The notes: a model not told the origin generated them from the sequence alone. A DNA stretch of 64,000 bases from Carettochelys insculpta (GCF_033958435.1 NC_134137.1:227643501-227707500); one strand, 5' to 3'. Counted from the first letter of the stretch, positions 32,533 to 42,505 are shown. Translations and numbers: made by a program.

Positions 32533-34773
32533 ATGCCATCCCCCGGCTTTAAGAAGTGTGAATCTTGCTGGGAGGCCATGCCTGCTTCGGATGGCCATAG
32601 CAAATGCATACGGTGCCTCAGGGAGACACACGTTCCTCAGAAGTGCTCCCATTGTTCTAAGTTGACTAATAGAGCTAGAAAAGACAGAGAAATGAGGCTG
32701 AAGATGCTGTTAGTTGATAAAGCACTTCAGCCTGCCGCATCGGAGACAGTACATGCGGAAGGCTCTTCAGGAGCGCACAAGAGAAAGGCTGCCTCTTTGA
32801 CCTCCTCTGCGCAGAAGAAAAGAAGAGCCTCACGTACTCGATCCCTGCCCCTGACTGTTGGGAGTGGGACGAGTGTAACAAAGGGCCCACGCATGCTGGC
32901 TTCCTCTACTGGTAAAGCCGTGGTGCATGCAACAACTCAAGGCCCTGCAGCGACTGGGGAGTCAGCACCGAGAGCCGTGCGGGCACTAATCAGGTCGGCA
33001 CTGGCTACTGCGGCACCGATTGGGACTTCCCCAGAGGCACCGCAGACGGCGGCACCGGGATCGACAGCACTGGGATCGGCGGCACCAAGGGCGGCAGCAC
33101 CGACAGTAACAGCACCGACAACAGTGGCACCGGGAGCAGTGGAAATCAGCATGACACCTGCTCCGGTACCAAGTTCACCAATAGGGCCACCCAAGAGGGT
33201 AGAGGCTAAACCGAAGACCAGGCACCACAGCCCCTCTCCTGAGGGAATTGCACTGCCTCTATCACCACGATCACCACCAGAGATTCGATGGGCAGCAACA
33301 CCTTCAGCCTGCCACAGACGTCCTTCTCCTTTCCTTCGGAGCCCATCACAGGGATCTGCACCCTTTTCTCCAGCATCTAGCAGAGATCCCTACGAGTCTT
33401 CTCACAGAGGCTCTCCTCGCACGTCGGTATCATCTCGGAGGTCTTGTCATTCCAGGCACCACCCTTGCATCCTTGGGTCATGGTCCAGGTCTCCATCGCC
33501 GGGCTCCTGTCCCTGTTGCTACGACCGCCATCATTATGCGGGGCGTCATCATAGGAGTTCGACGTCTCACTATGGATCCCCGTCGACTACTCCTCAGCGC
33601 CAAGGTGTTCTGCTTCCACCTGGGGGAACACCACAGCTGCCCCAATCAGAGGCTGGGTCTAAGGGCACTGAACCCCACCTCGAAATTCCACAAAGACAAT
33701 CACAGCAATACAGCCAGGATCCAGAGGAATTGGAGGAGAGATACCATAGTGACGCCTCCTCATCCTCGCCAGACGAGGCCGTGGTCCCTGGAGATATTTC
33801 TCCCCCAGATGACCTGAAACAGTTCCAGGAGCTGTTCAAATGGGTAGCTGAATCCCAAGATATTCAAGTGGCGGAGGTGCAGGAGAAACACCACAGACTC
33901 CTTAAAAACCTCAGGCCTCCATCTTCTTCAAAAATTGCTATTCCCTTGGACGATGCAATCATGGAGGCAGCCACTAATATATGGCAGACCCCAGCATCCG
34001 CTCTGCCTACCAACAGAAGGGTGGACAAAAAGTACTTCGTCCCTGAGAAAGGGATGGAATTTCTCTTTAGTCATCCACAGCCAAACTCGCTGGTGGTTGA
34101 ATCGTCCCAACACAGGTCCAAATCGGCCCAGTACAAATCTGGGGGATTGGACAAGGACATAAAAAAGTTGGATCTTCTGGGTAGAAAAGCCTATTCCTCC
34201 TCTACCCTATTGCTACGTATGGCCAACTATGCCGCTCATTTGTCGAATCACAATTTTGACAATTATTCCAAGCTTACTGCCCTCATGGACTTCCTTCCAG
34301 AGGAGAAAAGGCCAATTCTTAAGGCAATTGTGCAAGAGGGTTACGCGGCTTCTCGAGCGGGCGTGCAGATTGCACTCGATGTGGCGGATACAGCGGCCCG
34401 TGCCGTGGCCACTGCAGTGGTAATGCGGAGAGAGTCATGGCTTCATACATCCGGCATTCCAAAGGAGTTGCAAGTCAAAATTGCAGACCTCCCCTTTGAC
34501 AACATAAAATTATTTGCTGAATCGACTGACTCAGTTCTACACTCGAGCAAAGATTCCAGAGCGAAGTTTCGGACCTTGGGGATATATACCCCACCGTTCA
34601 GAAGGAAGAAATTTTATCCTCAACAACGCTGTTATGGTTACCAACAACAACGTGCCAAATTCCAATGGGGGTATGATCAAGGGCGTCATCAACAAACACA
34701 TTATAAAGGCCCTAGGTGCCGGCCTCAGCAGGGCAGCGCCCCCGCAGGGCAAAGTGCGAGACAGCAAGTTTGA
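32533..34773 (+). CDS. DIRS gag-like structural protein, intact ORF (746 aa)
   Basis: The first ATG after the leader opens a frame without internal stop. The N-terminus has a Cys/His cluster (C9, C12, H22, C25, C28, H33, C38, C41), a zinc-binding pattern seen in DIRS gag proteins. Residues about 80-250 are basic and then Ala/Thr/Pro/Gly-rich, built from GGCACC-type codon repeats. Residues about 250-360 are Ser/Arg/His/Pro-rich. The region from about 420 (DDLKQFQELFKWVAE) to about 660 is the conserved part, predicted helical, and includes EKHHRLLKNLRPP, FLFSHPQPNSLVV and VQIALDVADTAARAVATAV. The C-terminus is Gln/Tyr/Arg-rich and may bind RNA. The role, nucleocapsid or RNA packaging, is by family. 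The same gene in copy 2 is broken. The end overlaps the RT frame. Confidence 0.9.
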   Translation: MPSPGFKKCESCWEAMPASDGHSKCIRCLRETHVPQKCSHCSKLTNRARKDREMRLKMLLVDKALQPAASETVHAEGSSGAHKRKAASLTSSAQKKRRASRTRSLPLTVGSGTSVTKGPRMLASSTGKAVVHATTQGPAATGESAPRAVRALIRSALATAAPIGTSPEAPQTAAPGSTALGSAAPRAAAPTVTAPTTVAPGAVEISMTPAPVPSSPIGPPKRVEAKPKTRHHSPSPEGIALPLSPRSPPEIRWAATPSACHRRPSPFLRSPSQGSAPFSPASSRDPYESSHRGSPRTSVSSRRSCHSRHHPCILGSWSRSPSPGSCPCCYDRHHYAGRHHRSSTSHYGSPSTTPQRQGVLLPPGGTPQLPQSEAGSKGTEPHLEIPQRQSQQYSQDPEELEERYHSDASSSSPDEAVVPGDISPPDDLKQFQELFKWVAESQDIQVAEVQEKHHRLLKNLRPPSSSKIAIPLDDAIMEAATNIWQTPASALPTNRRVDKKYFVPEKGMEFLFSHPQPNSLVVESSQHRSKSAQYKSGGLDKDIKKLDLLGRKAYSSSTLLLRMANYAAHLSNHNFDNYSKLTALMDFLPEEKRPILKAIVQEGYAASRAGVQIALDVADTAARAVATAVVMRRESWLHTSGIPKELQVKIADLPFDNIKLFAESTDSVLHSSKDSRAKFRTLGIYTPPFRRKKFYPQQRCYGYQQQRAKFQWGYDQGRHQQTHYKGPRCRPQQGSAPAGQSARQQV

Positions 34774-36703
34774 CGGGTATGTCGAGGGCAGCGAAGCCAA
34801 GACCGTACCTCAGTGCCTATCTAAGTACATGTTCCATCACCGACTCAAGCCATTCTACCCACAATGGGAAAGCATCACGTCGGACAAGTGGGTAATGGAG
34901 ATTGTAAACACGGGATACACGATCCCCTTCCAGTCTTTACCTCCACCAAATCCTCCCACTGCACCCGTCCTCAGAGACCCCTCTCACCTACCGGAATTAA
35001 GGCGGGAGGTGGACCACCTCTTATTCATAGGGGCGGTGGAGAGGGTACCGGAACAGTTTCAAGGCAAAGGCTTCTACTCCAGGTATTTCCTGACAGAGAA
35101 GAAGACGGGGGTGGAGACCCATTTTGGATCTACGCGCACTGAACCAGTACCTACGCAAACAACGCTTCAAAATGACTACGATGGCTTCAATAATCACGGC
35201 ACTAGACCAGGGCAATTGGTTTGCGGCCCTCGACTTGCAGGACGCGTATTTTCATATTACGATTCATCCAGCCCACAGGTGCTTCCTCCGGTTCCTTGTG
35301 GGTACAGATCATTTCCAGTACAGAGTCCTCCCATTCGGACTGTCTTCAGCACCCAGAGTTTTCACCAGGACCTTAGCGGTGGTGTCGGCATACCTACACA
35401 GACAGGGAGTTTTCATTTTCCCGTACCTGGACGATTGCCTGTTAAAGGGGACCTCCCGGGAGGAGGTACTACGGATGATACACATCACCACAAACACATT
35501 TACCTCACTGGGCCTCATCATCAATTTCTCAAAATCAAAGACCGACCCCACACAAAATATAGAGTTTATAGGGGCTCGGATAGACTCAGTCATGTCAAGG
35601 GTGTATTTACCCGAGGCACGTTTCCATGCCTTCGAATCTCTCGTACAACTACTAACGTACAGCCCCACTGTTCCAGTTCTCATGTGCTTACAACTGTTGG
35701 GGCATATGGCAACCACCATGTTTGTGGTGCAAAACGCCAGGCTGCATATGCGAGGATTGCAGCATTGGTTGGCAACAGTATACAAACCCTCAATCTGCAA
35801 CGTCCACAAGAGAGTGTCACTTACAACAGAGGCACGAAGCTCGCTAACATGGTGGGGAAACCCCAGGAATCTCCTGACAGGGGTGCCCTTCCGCCAACTG
35901 CAAATCACGGCGTTCATTACAACAGATGCCTCCCACGTGGAATGAGGGGCTCACATGGACAACAAAACCACTCAAGGATTATGGTCCCCCACGGAGAAGA
36001 CACTGCACATAAACATATTAGAGCTCAGGGCAGTGTTCAATTCGTGCAGGCGCTTTCTCAATTATCTGTGCGGAAAAGTAGTCGGCGTGAATACCGACAA
36101 CACCACCACCATGTTTTATATAAACTGACGGGGGGAGCCAGGTCTCGTACGCTTTGTGCGGAGGCGGTCCGGCTCTGGAACTGGTGCATCACCAACAATA
36201 TAACTCTAAAGGCTTCATACCTACTGGGGATCCACGACATCAAGGCGGACCAACTCAGCAGACACTTTGCGCCCACTCACGAGTGGCAGATCCATCCAGA
36301 TCTACTCCACCAAGTGTTCCGCAGATGGGGTTTTCCCAAAATCGACTTGTTCACCACCCAAGAAAACAAGAGGTGTCCCCAGTACTGCTCCAGAGCGGGC
36401 ATGGGACAGGGGTCTTTGGGGGACGCCTTCATGATCCCATGGAAGGGCCCTCTACTTTATGCGTTCCCTCCCACGACACTTATACACAAGGTCTTGGAGA
36501 AGACCAGAAGGGAGAAAGCACACATGATACTCATAGTCCCAACATGGGACCGACAACAGTGGTTCCCGTTGCTCTTGCGCATGGCTCAACATCAGCCATT
36601 TCTCCTACCAAGAGTACCGGACATCCTCTCTCAGGCTCGGGGGTCAATACTGCACCCGCACCCGAAGAGACTTCGGCTACAAGCCTGGCTAATCCATGGC
36701 TAA
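34673..36703 (+). pseudogene. DIRS reverse transcriptase / RNase H polyprotein, disrupted
   Basis: The ATG at 34673 lies inside the gag ORF, in the +1-shifted frame; this start is a guess. N-terminal RT blocks (MFHHRLKPFYPQWESIT, IGAVERVPEQFQGKGFYSRY) read in that frame. About two bases are missing at 35108-35112 compared with copy 2, and the RT continues in another frame with motif A LDLQDAYFHI (Asp at 35232) and catalytic YLDD at 35424-35435, both intact. TGA replaces a Trp codon at 35943-35945, just after TDASH, the first RNase H acidic site. A second TGA at 36126-36128 and a 1-base loss beside it restore the first frame for the region from AEAVRLWNW through KADQLSRHF and the DIRS-typical WGFPKIDLFTTQ...GDAF block to the stop at 36703. 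So three to four lesions break this ORF. The long open frame in the first phase across 35110-36120 is a shadow. Confidence 0.85.
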
Positions 36704-37740
36704 GCGCCCTAGAGACTACATGCTCAGAGGGAGTACAACAAGTCCTTGAATGTAGTCGGAGAACCTCCACCAGAAAGACTTATCAGCACAAATGGTTGCA
36801 TTTTTCCGAATGGTGTTCCTCCAAGCAACTAATGCCCCAGGACGCCACCATACCTACGATTCTGGATTATTTGCTACAACTCAAACAAAATGGACTTTTG
36901 CTATCCTCTATAAAAGTGCATCTGGCGGCTATATCAGCGTTTTGGCATGAAAAGGATGGATCAACCACATTTGCCCATCCTGTTGTCTCACGTTTCCTAA
37001 AGGGGTTGGTGAACCTGTACCCCCCTCGGAAACCAATACCGCTGTCATGGAGTTTAGACCTAGTTCTACGCACCCTCTCGGGACCGCCCTTTGAACCATT
37101 GGCTCCGGTCCCCCTTCGACTACTTACTATTAAGACGACTTTCCTCCTGGCAATCACGTCAGCTCGCAGAGTGAGCGAGCTCGCAGCCATAATGTCCACA
37201 CCACCCTGCACGATCTTCTCAAAAGAAGCGGTGGTCTTACGATTACACCCAGCCTTCATTCCGAAGGTCTCTTCAGACTTTCACATCAACGAACCAATAG
37301 TGCTGCCCTCGTTCTATCCTAAGCCTCACAACTCAAATGAAGAGGCACGGTTGCACTTACTTGACGTAAGAAGGGCACTGGCCTTCTACATCGATAGAAC
37401 TAAACATTTCCGGAAAACGGACAGACTCCTGGTGTCCATTGCATCCAGGTCAAAAGGAGAAGCGCTATCTTCACAGAGGATTTCAAATCACATTGTGTCT
37501 TGCATAAGACTGTGTTACGAGATTCGCAAGACTCCTCTGCCAGTTCCGCCAAGAGCCCACTCTACTAGGGCAATGGCGGCGTCAACAGCCTTCTTCAAAG
37601 GCATCGCGCTGAGAGATATCTGCAGAGCGGCGACATGGTCTTCCTATGACACCTTCGCCAAGCACTACGCCATGCACAGGATGCTTGATGAGGATACACG
37701 CCTGTCGACAGCAGTCCTTTCACGGGCAAGCTGCGCATAA
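36544..37740 (+). CDS. DIRS tyrosine recombinase, intact ORF
   Basis: The frame is open from upstream of 36544 to the TAA at 37738-37740. The ATG at 36544 is the most plausible start because the overlap upstream only re-reads the RT region; this gives about 398 aa. The N-terminal, core-binding half starts at about 36691 (NPWLSALETTC, TSTRKTYQHKWLHF). The catalytic half shows Arg in ARRVSEL (codon 37168-37170), His and Arg in HSTR (37558-37569) and the nucleophile Tyr in KHYAMH (37666-37668). These are the R...HxxR...Y residues of tyrosine recombinases. The enzyme is expected to insert circular DNA in the nucleus without a target duplication. The overlap with the RT end (about 160 bp) suggests frameshifting or reinitiation for expression. 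No inactivating change is visible. Confidence 0.9.
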   Translation: MGPTTVVPVALAHGSTSAISPTKSTGHPLSGSGVNTAPAPEETSATSLANPWLSALETTCSEGVQQVLECSRRTSTRKTYQHKWLHFSEWCSSKQLMPQDATIPTILDYLLQLKQNGLLLSSIKVHLAAISAFWHEKDGSTTFAHPVVSRFLKGLVNLYPPRKPIPLSWSLDLVLRTLSGPPFEPLAPVPLRLLTIKTTFLLAITSARRVSELAAIMSTPPCTIFSKEAVVLRLHPAFIPKVSSDFHINEPIVLPSFYPKPHNSNEEARLHLLDVRRALAFYIDRTKHFRKTDRLLVSIASRSKGEALSSQRISNHIVSCIRLCYEIRKTPLPVPPRAHSTRAMAASTAFFKGIALRDICRAATWSSYDTFAKHYAMHRMLDEDTRLSTAVLSRASCA

Positions 37741-37783
37741 ACCGGGTACCCACCTCCTTTTTTGGGTGGGGTTACTGCTGGGT

Positions 37784-37892
37784 AGTCACCTACTGTGGAG
37801 CACCCACGGGGACCACTCGAAGAAGAAAGAGAAGTTACTCACCTGTAGTAACGATGGTTCTTTGAGATGTGTCCCCGTGGGTGCTCCACTAC
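37784..37892. repeat. DIRS copy 1, internal complementary region (ICR)
   Basis: The first half (CACCTACTGTGGAGCACC...GAAGAAGAAAGAG) is the reverse complement of the left end at 32059-32100. The second half (AAGTTACTCACCTGTAGTAA...GTGGGTGCTCCACT) is the reverse complement of the right end at 38088-38159. The two halves meet at about 37829-37835, the point where the two ends would join in a circle. In the DIRS model this region templates completion of the ends. Confidence 0.9.
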
Positions 37893-37956
37893 CCACCCGT
37901 TCCTCCCCACTTCGGAGCTCTGCTTGTGTGTTTTTTAGGGGCATCCGGAGCTGTTG

Positions 37957-38160
37957 ATCAGGAACTGGCGGGGACCGGATCGGGCACGTGACCGTAAGCA
38001 CGCGAAGAGCCAACGCGCATCGGCGCATGTGCGACCCGACAGAGACTGCTGAAGATTTTCTGAGCTGCGGCGCCGGGGCGAGCCCGAAACCTACTGTGGA
38101 GCACCCACGGGGACACATCTCGAAGAACCATCGTTACTACAGGTGAGTAACTTCTCTTTT
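37957..38160. repeat. DIRS copy 1, right inverted terminal repeat with 3' extension
   Basis: Inverted match to the left ITR over about 37957-38120. The last about 40 bp (GAACCATCGTTACTACAGG, TGAGTAACTTCTCTTTT) are not in the left ITR but are complementary to the ICR, as the DIRS design requires. Confidence 0.9.
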
Positions 38161-38227
38161 CCTTTCCTCCCCACTTCTGTTGCTCTATGGAAAACTTCCC
38201 CTCCTTGGACAGTTACCACTCTTCGAT

Positions 38228-38665
38228 TGGGGTGACACTGCCCCTATTTTTGGAAGGGGAATGCAAATGTGACCAATCGTAAATGCAAATGAAGCTTAGA
38301 TTTAAATATCTCATGCCTCATTTGTGTACTTGCACAGGATCTCGATTCCGGGAGAGATGACTTCGAAAGCCAAAATGGCCACATAGACAGGGTTCATTTG
38401 AGAGGAAACCCTGCTTTCGAAAGCAACCTTCTTCCTAATTTTTTCAGGAAGAAGGGCGCTTTCAAAAGCGGGGTTTCCTTTCAAATGGACCCTGTCTACA
38501 TGGCCGTTTTGGCTTTCTAAATCAGCTCTTCCGGAATTGAGATTCCGTATGAGTATGCAAATGATGTGTGATATGTAAATCTGCACCTCATTTGCATTTC
38601 CAGTTGGCCATATTTGAATGCCCCTTCCAAAATGGAGGGGAAGTGTAGCCACAGCCAGAATGTTT
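38228..38665. mobile_element. Fold-back MITE (TTCGAAAGC family)
   Basis: Left side CCTATTTTTGGAAGGGGAATGCAAAT and right side ATTTGAATGCCCCTTCCAAAATGG are inverted. Inside, GCAAATGAAGC / CCTCATTTGCAT, AAGCCAAAATGGCCAC / ATGGCCGTTTTGGCTT and GTTTCCTTTCAAA pairs continue the fold to a centre near 38440 (TTCTTCCTAATTTTTTCAGG). It lies 68 bp beyond DIRS copy 1. No gene. Confidence 0.65.
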
Positions 38666-38984
38666 CCTCTCATTTCATTTGCATCGTGTAGTTCTATTAT
38701 TGGCTGGATCTCTTCAAATAGATCACCTTTTATTTCTAATTTAAAACCAAATACGTAATTTGGATTTTAAAAATATAATTAGATTTGTAATTGTTCTGTC
38801 AGTCTAGTGTAATCCTATACACTATGTTCTGTATATCAAAGATTAGAAGGTAATAATACCCCCAAAGATAGACTGTTTATACATGAACCTTTAAAGTTAA
38901 ACAATGTTTAGAAAACTGTCTACATTATTCCAGTTTTCATCAGTGAAAAATTAAGCACTGAAAAGTGGCACATTTGTAAGAGCA
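38666..38984. other. No gene recognised
   Basis: AT-rich spacer without recognisable content. Confidence 0.5.
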
Positions 38985-39480
38985 TGATGTTTGAGGCCAG
39001 AAGGGACTATTAAATCATCCAATCTGATCAGTATGTCTGGGAGCATTAAATCTCACCCAGTTGAACCTGTATTCAAGCCTGTAACTTCTATTTAACTAAG
39101 CCATAACTGATACCTTGCATAAAGTGTATCTTCTAGAAAGACATTCAGTCTCAAACTGAAAACATAAAGAGATGGAGAATTCATCATCTCCTTTATTTAT
39201 TTGTTCCAATGATTGATCATCCTCACTTATAAATTTGTGCCTTGCTAACTTAAATTGGTCTGGTTTCATCTTCCAACTATTGGTTCTTGTGATAAATTTC
39301 TCCACTAATAAAAAGAGCCCTTTGGTACCTAGTATTTTCTTCCCCATGAAGATACTTATGTATGTATTTATGTCACTTCTTGATCAGTTTAACAGATTGA
39401 CCTCTTTAAGTCTCTTTAAAGTCTTTTTTTTTCCCCAGCCCAGTTGTTTCTGAATCCTTTTTGTGGCTCTTTTCTGCACA
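38985..39480 (-). mobile_element. CR1-like LINE 3' fragment (reverse orientation)
   Basis: TTTGAGGCCAGAAGGGACTAT, ATCATCCAATCTGATCAG and later TTTCTCCACTAATAAAAAGAG follow the antisense of CR1 3' ends. Coding sequence is absent. Confidence 0.55.
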
Positions 39481-40902
39481 TATTGAAGTTGCTAGGCTGC
39501 TTCTCACATTGGTGGAAAAATCAGAAAGACATTCTCAGGCAGGAAAATTTTCGTTTAAACAAGTGACCTGAAAAAAAGTTATTTTTCCCCCCCCCTTTTT
39601 TTTTAAAAGAAAAAATTGTTTTTTAAATGTGGGCGGGGGGCACATGACACCACACAAGGCATTCAATTCTTGTTTGGCATCACAACAGCACTGTTTTCCT
39701 CCACGTTCTTTCCTTCACCCCCATGTTTTAATTTTAAAAGAGTAGATAAAGTCTGAGAATATCATCCTGAGTCAGCAGTGCATGCAGGACATGGCATCGA
39801 GAGAACAATTTTATCTACTTAATTCTGAAGAAATAGCCATTTTTATCCACTAGCTATTTCTGAAAACCATTTTTGTCCATTTAACCATAGTGTGTCACTA
39901 ATGGGTTTGGACCTTCTTGACAGTAAGAAACCCCTCTAGAAATACACTTGGGTCATCTTGTCATGCTGATTCCCTATGGGTTACTATTTTTTGAGATCTT
40001 CCAGTTAGCTAATTCTTAGTATATTTAATGTCATGCAGAAATAGGTCAAAATCTTACAGACATCTTTGGTTGTTAAATCTATGCAGCTACCTTTAATCAA
40101 ATAAATGTGTAATGAAAGAATTAAGTCAGATTTGTTTGGTGTGACTTGTTTTCCCTGCAAATAGGTGTGACATTTATGCTGTATTCCAGTCCCATTATTT
40201 TTACATGTATAATTTTAGCCAGATCTGTCCTCTCTTTATTGTAGAATGGTTCCTTTTTGTCCCTTTAACAGAGTTCTTAAAGAACTCCAAGCTTTTGTGC
40301 AGAATTTTCTGTCTTAATTTTTCCTTCAAGTCAATTCTAATCAGAATTTTTGTGAGCTTTGAGAACTTTTTGAAATACTGTCCCCTTTTTTGCTTACATT
40401 GAATGTAATTAGGTTCTAATCACTGTTCCATAGGCAACCACCAGCTTCTCATCTTGGGATTAATTGGTGTGGTTTTGGATAATGTAAAATTTTTGTTGGA
40501 GTATCTCTCTGTTGAGGGGAACAATCCTGCATTTTGATTTCATTTGGTGGCCTTGGAAGAGGTTGAAGATACAGTCCATGAAATGATGTGGAGAAGGAGC
40601 CATTTTATATTTGATTCATTTCCTGTTGGAGTTTAGTTAATTTGTTCCTGTTGAATGTGTTGCTGCTAGGTAATCCATATTTCTGAAAGAGTAAGGGTCA
40701 GTACACTTGGTGTTCTTGAATAGCTGCATTTTACTCAATACAAAGAAAGTTTTAAAACTAAATTAGGAGTCAGGAGTTGGATGGAATTGTCCTTTGCATT
40801 TTTAATACCTAAGATTCAATACAACTATATTTTCCAAACCTTTGAAAGTTATACTCTTATCTTCAGGAAATGAAACCAGTCAACCCTTCCACCTGCCCCA
40901 CC
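39481..40902. other. No gene recognised
   Basis: AT-rich non-coding DNA with a C/T/A homopolymer patch at 39585-39620. Open frames are Phe/Leu-rich by composition only. Confidence 0.5.
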
Positions 40903-41240
40903 ATCTCATAGAATTTAAGGCCAGAAGTGATCATAACATCATCTGCTCTGATCACTGCAAGTAACCCACACTCAGATGCTGCAGAGGAAGTTGAGCCTGC
41001 TATCTGGTCTCCCCAAGGTCACTGCCAATGTGACCAGGGGAGAAAATTACTTCCTGCCTCCACCTATGGCAAGCAATTGAACACTGAGCATGTGAGCAAG
41101 AACCAGCCAGCCAATCAGTCACCTAAGAGAATGAATACTCATTAGTGTCTCACAGCACTAGTTTACCCCATCTAGTGTCTTGTCTGATGCATCAGAGGAA
41201 GGACAAAAAATAATCCAGAATACCTTGGGAGGAAAAATTA
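40903..41240 (-). mobile_element. CR1-like fragment, weakly supported
   Basis: TCATAGAATTTAAGGCCAGAAG and GATCATAACATCATCTGCTC resemble the last part of an antisense CR1. The following 250 bp do not match what I remember of the family. Confidence 0.4.
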
Positions 41241-41242
41241 TA

Positions 41243-41560
41243 GAATCATGAAATATTAGAATGGGAAGGGACCTCAAGAGATCATTAAGTCCAGTCCCCT
41301 GCTATCATGGCAGATCCAGGTGCCATCTCTGTCTGATGCTTGTAGGTGACCATGTGAAGCCATTTAATTTGAAATTTTTTGAGACACCGAAAAGGACCCA
41401 CACCCTCACAGATCGATCATGACAAGCCACTCTATCACTGAAGTCCACTCAGGAGATTTGCCCAGATCGCTCTCAAAACTAATTGAATAATTTGTCTTCA
41501 CAATTTCTGTTGGGAGGCTGGTCTAGATCCTTGACTGCTTTGGAGCCTGTATTGTTAAAT
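41243..41560 (-). mobile_element. CR1 LINE 3' fragment (reverse orientation)
   Basis: TAGAATCATGAAATATTAG, GGGAAGGGACCTCAAGAG and AGTCCAGTCCCCTGC match the antisense 3' end shared by turtle CR1 and the Cry-type SINE tail. Downstream sequence is degenerate. Confidence 0.6.
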
Positions 41561-42114
41561 GCCTATCCATCTTCCTTTCCACCAATTCTCTTTTTCCCAA
41601 ATATTTCTTCACACCCTCTGAAGGGGCACACCCCAGATGGAAGCCACAATCCTCATTACAATATGTAGTAAAGGAGAGGAGGTGTCGTGTTATGAATGGT
41701 GAAAGATAACACTGACAAACACTATTGTTAGTACCTGAGTTAGCACCCTCTGAAATGATTGGGACAGCCTACATCATCTCAGAGTTGTTTATTCTATCTC
41801 TGCAGATTCAAGCAGACAGGGACTAACTACTTTCTAATGAAAGCTGAGCTTTGGGAGAAAAATCACATCCTACACTTTGAGAAATGCTGCTTTAAACTCA
41901 AGTTATGAATCTAGAATCAAGTACCTCGTGTTCTGGGATCAGTTCAAATGTAAATAAGGTACAGTATTTCCTAAGTGAAATCAGGAAATTTCAGACTGGA
42001 AAGATGGTACAGATGATTGAGAGAGAGCATAATTAAATTCTGGAACCATTTATCTAGGAAAGCAGCCTTTCTTCTTTTGAGATGCCTGTACTCTCATTTA
42101 TGGAATTTGATCCT
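41561..42114. other. No gene recognised
   Basis: Non-coding spacer with no conserved frame. Confidence 0.5.
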
Positions 42115-42289
42115 CTTGGCATAGAGCTCAAGTATCGGAGGAGTAGCTGTGTTAGTCTGGATCTGTAACAGCAGCGAAGGGTCCTGTGGCATCTGATGAA
42201 GTGAGTCTGTGCTCACGAAAGGTCATGCTCAAAACTTTTCTGTTAGTCTATAAGGTGCCACAGGACCCTTCGTTGCTTGGCATAGAGCT
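42115..42289. mobile_element. PLE-end palindrome flanked by a 14-bp target duplication
   Basis: The direct repeat CTTGGCATAGAGCT occurs at 42115-42128 and 42276-42289. Between them lies a 147-bp fold-back unit: AGCAGCGAAGGGTCCTGTGG on the left is inverted as CCACAGGACCCTTCGTTGCT on the right. Its first end (GTAGCTGTGTTAGTCTGGAT) resembles the terminus next to the GIY-YIG fragment at 28905. The perfect direct repeats show that the unit inserted as one piece. Confidence 0.75.
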
Positions 42290-42301
42290 GTGGCACTCTA
42301 C

Positions 42302-42500
42302 AGGGGGAGGGATAGCTCAGTGGTTTGAGCATTGGCCTGCTAAACCTGCAGTTGAGTTCAATCCTTAAGGAGGCCATTTAGGGATTGGGGCAAATAGATG
42401 TCAGGGATGGTGCTTGGCCCTGGCAAGAGGGCAGGGGACTGTACTAGATGACCTCCTGAGGTCCCTTCCAGATCTAGGAGATGTGTATCTCCAATTATAT
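42302..42500 (+). repeat. tRNA-derived SINE, turtle Cry type
   Basis: It starts GGGATAGCTCAGTGGTTTGA (A box) and contains CAGTTGAGTTCAATCC (B box), so RNA polymerase III promoter parts are present. The tRNA-unrelated part has GGCCATTTAGGGATTGGGGC, and the tail GACCTCCTGAGGTCCCTTCC is shared with turtle CR1 3' ends, which supply the reverse transcriptase. I recognise it as the Cry family of cryptodire turtles from memory; this is the best taxonomic clue in the window. Confidence 0.85.
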
Positions 42501-42505
42501 AAAAT

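Larger units (their letters stand above)
32059..38160 (+). mobile_element. DIRS-type tyrosine-recombinase retrotransposon, copy 1 (about 6.1 kb)
   Basis: All hallmarks of the DIRS order are visible. There are inverted terminal repeats, a gag-like ORF, an RT/RNase H region overlapping it, a tyrosine recombinase ORF in a further frame, and an internal complementary region before the right terminus. There is no LTR, no integrase and no protease. I see no target-site duplication, which fits recombinase-mediated insertion. Lesions are confined to the RT/RNase H part (positions given there). GC content and CpG density are far above the flanks. It is in the same orientation as copy 2, and the two differ at many positions, so they belong to related subfamilies. 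Confidence 0.95.

Noticed and set aside
35113..36120. Continuous open frame in the first RT phase across the copy 1 RT region
   Set aside because: The protein in this stretch has no RT motif. The catalytic motifs are in another phase, so the open frame is a shadow of the frameshifted gene.
36154..36543. N-terminal extension of the copy 1 recombinase ORF
   Set aside because: It overlaps the RNase H and DIRS-conserved block in another phase and has no recombinase motif; an ATG at 36544 is a better start.
32059..38160. Interpretation as an LTR retrotransposon or retrovirus
   Set aside because: The termini are inverted, not direct; an ICR and a tyrosine recombinase replace LTRs, integrase and protease.
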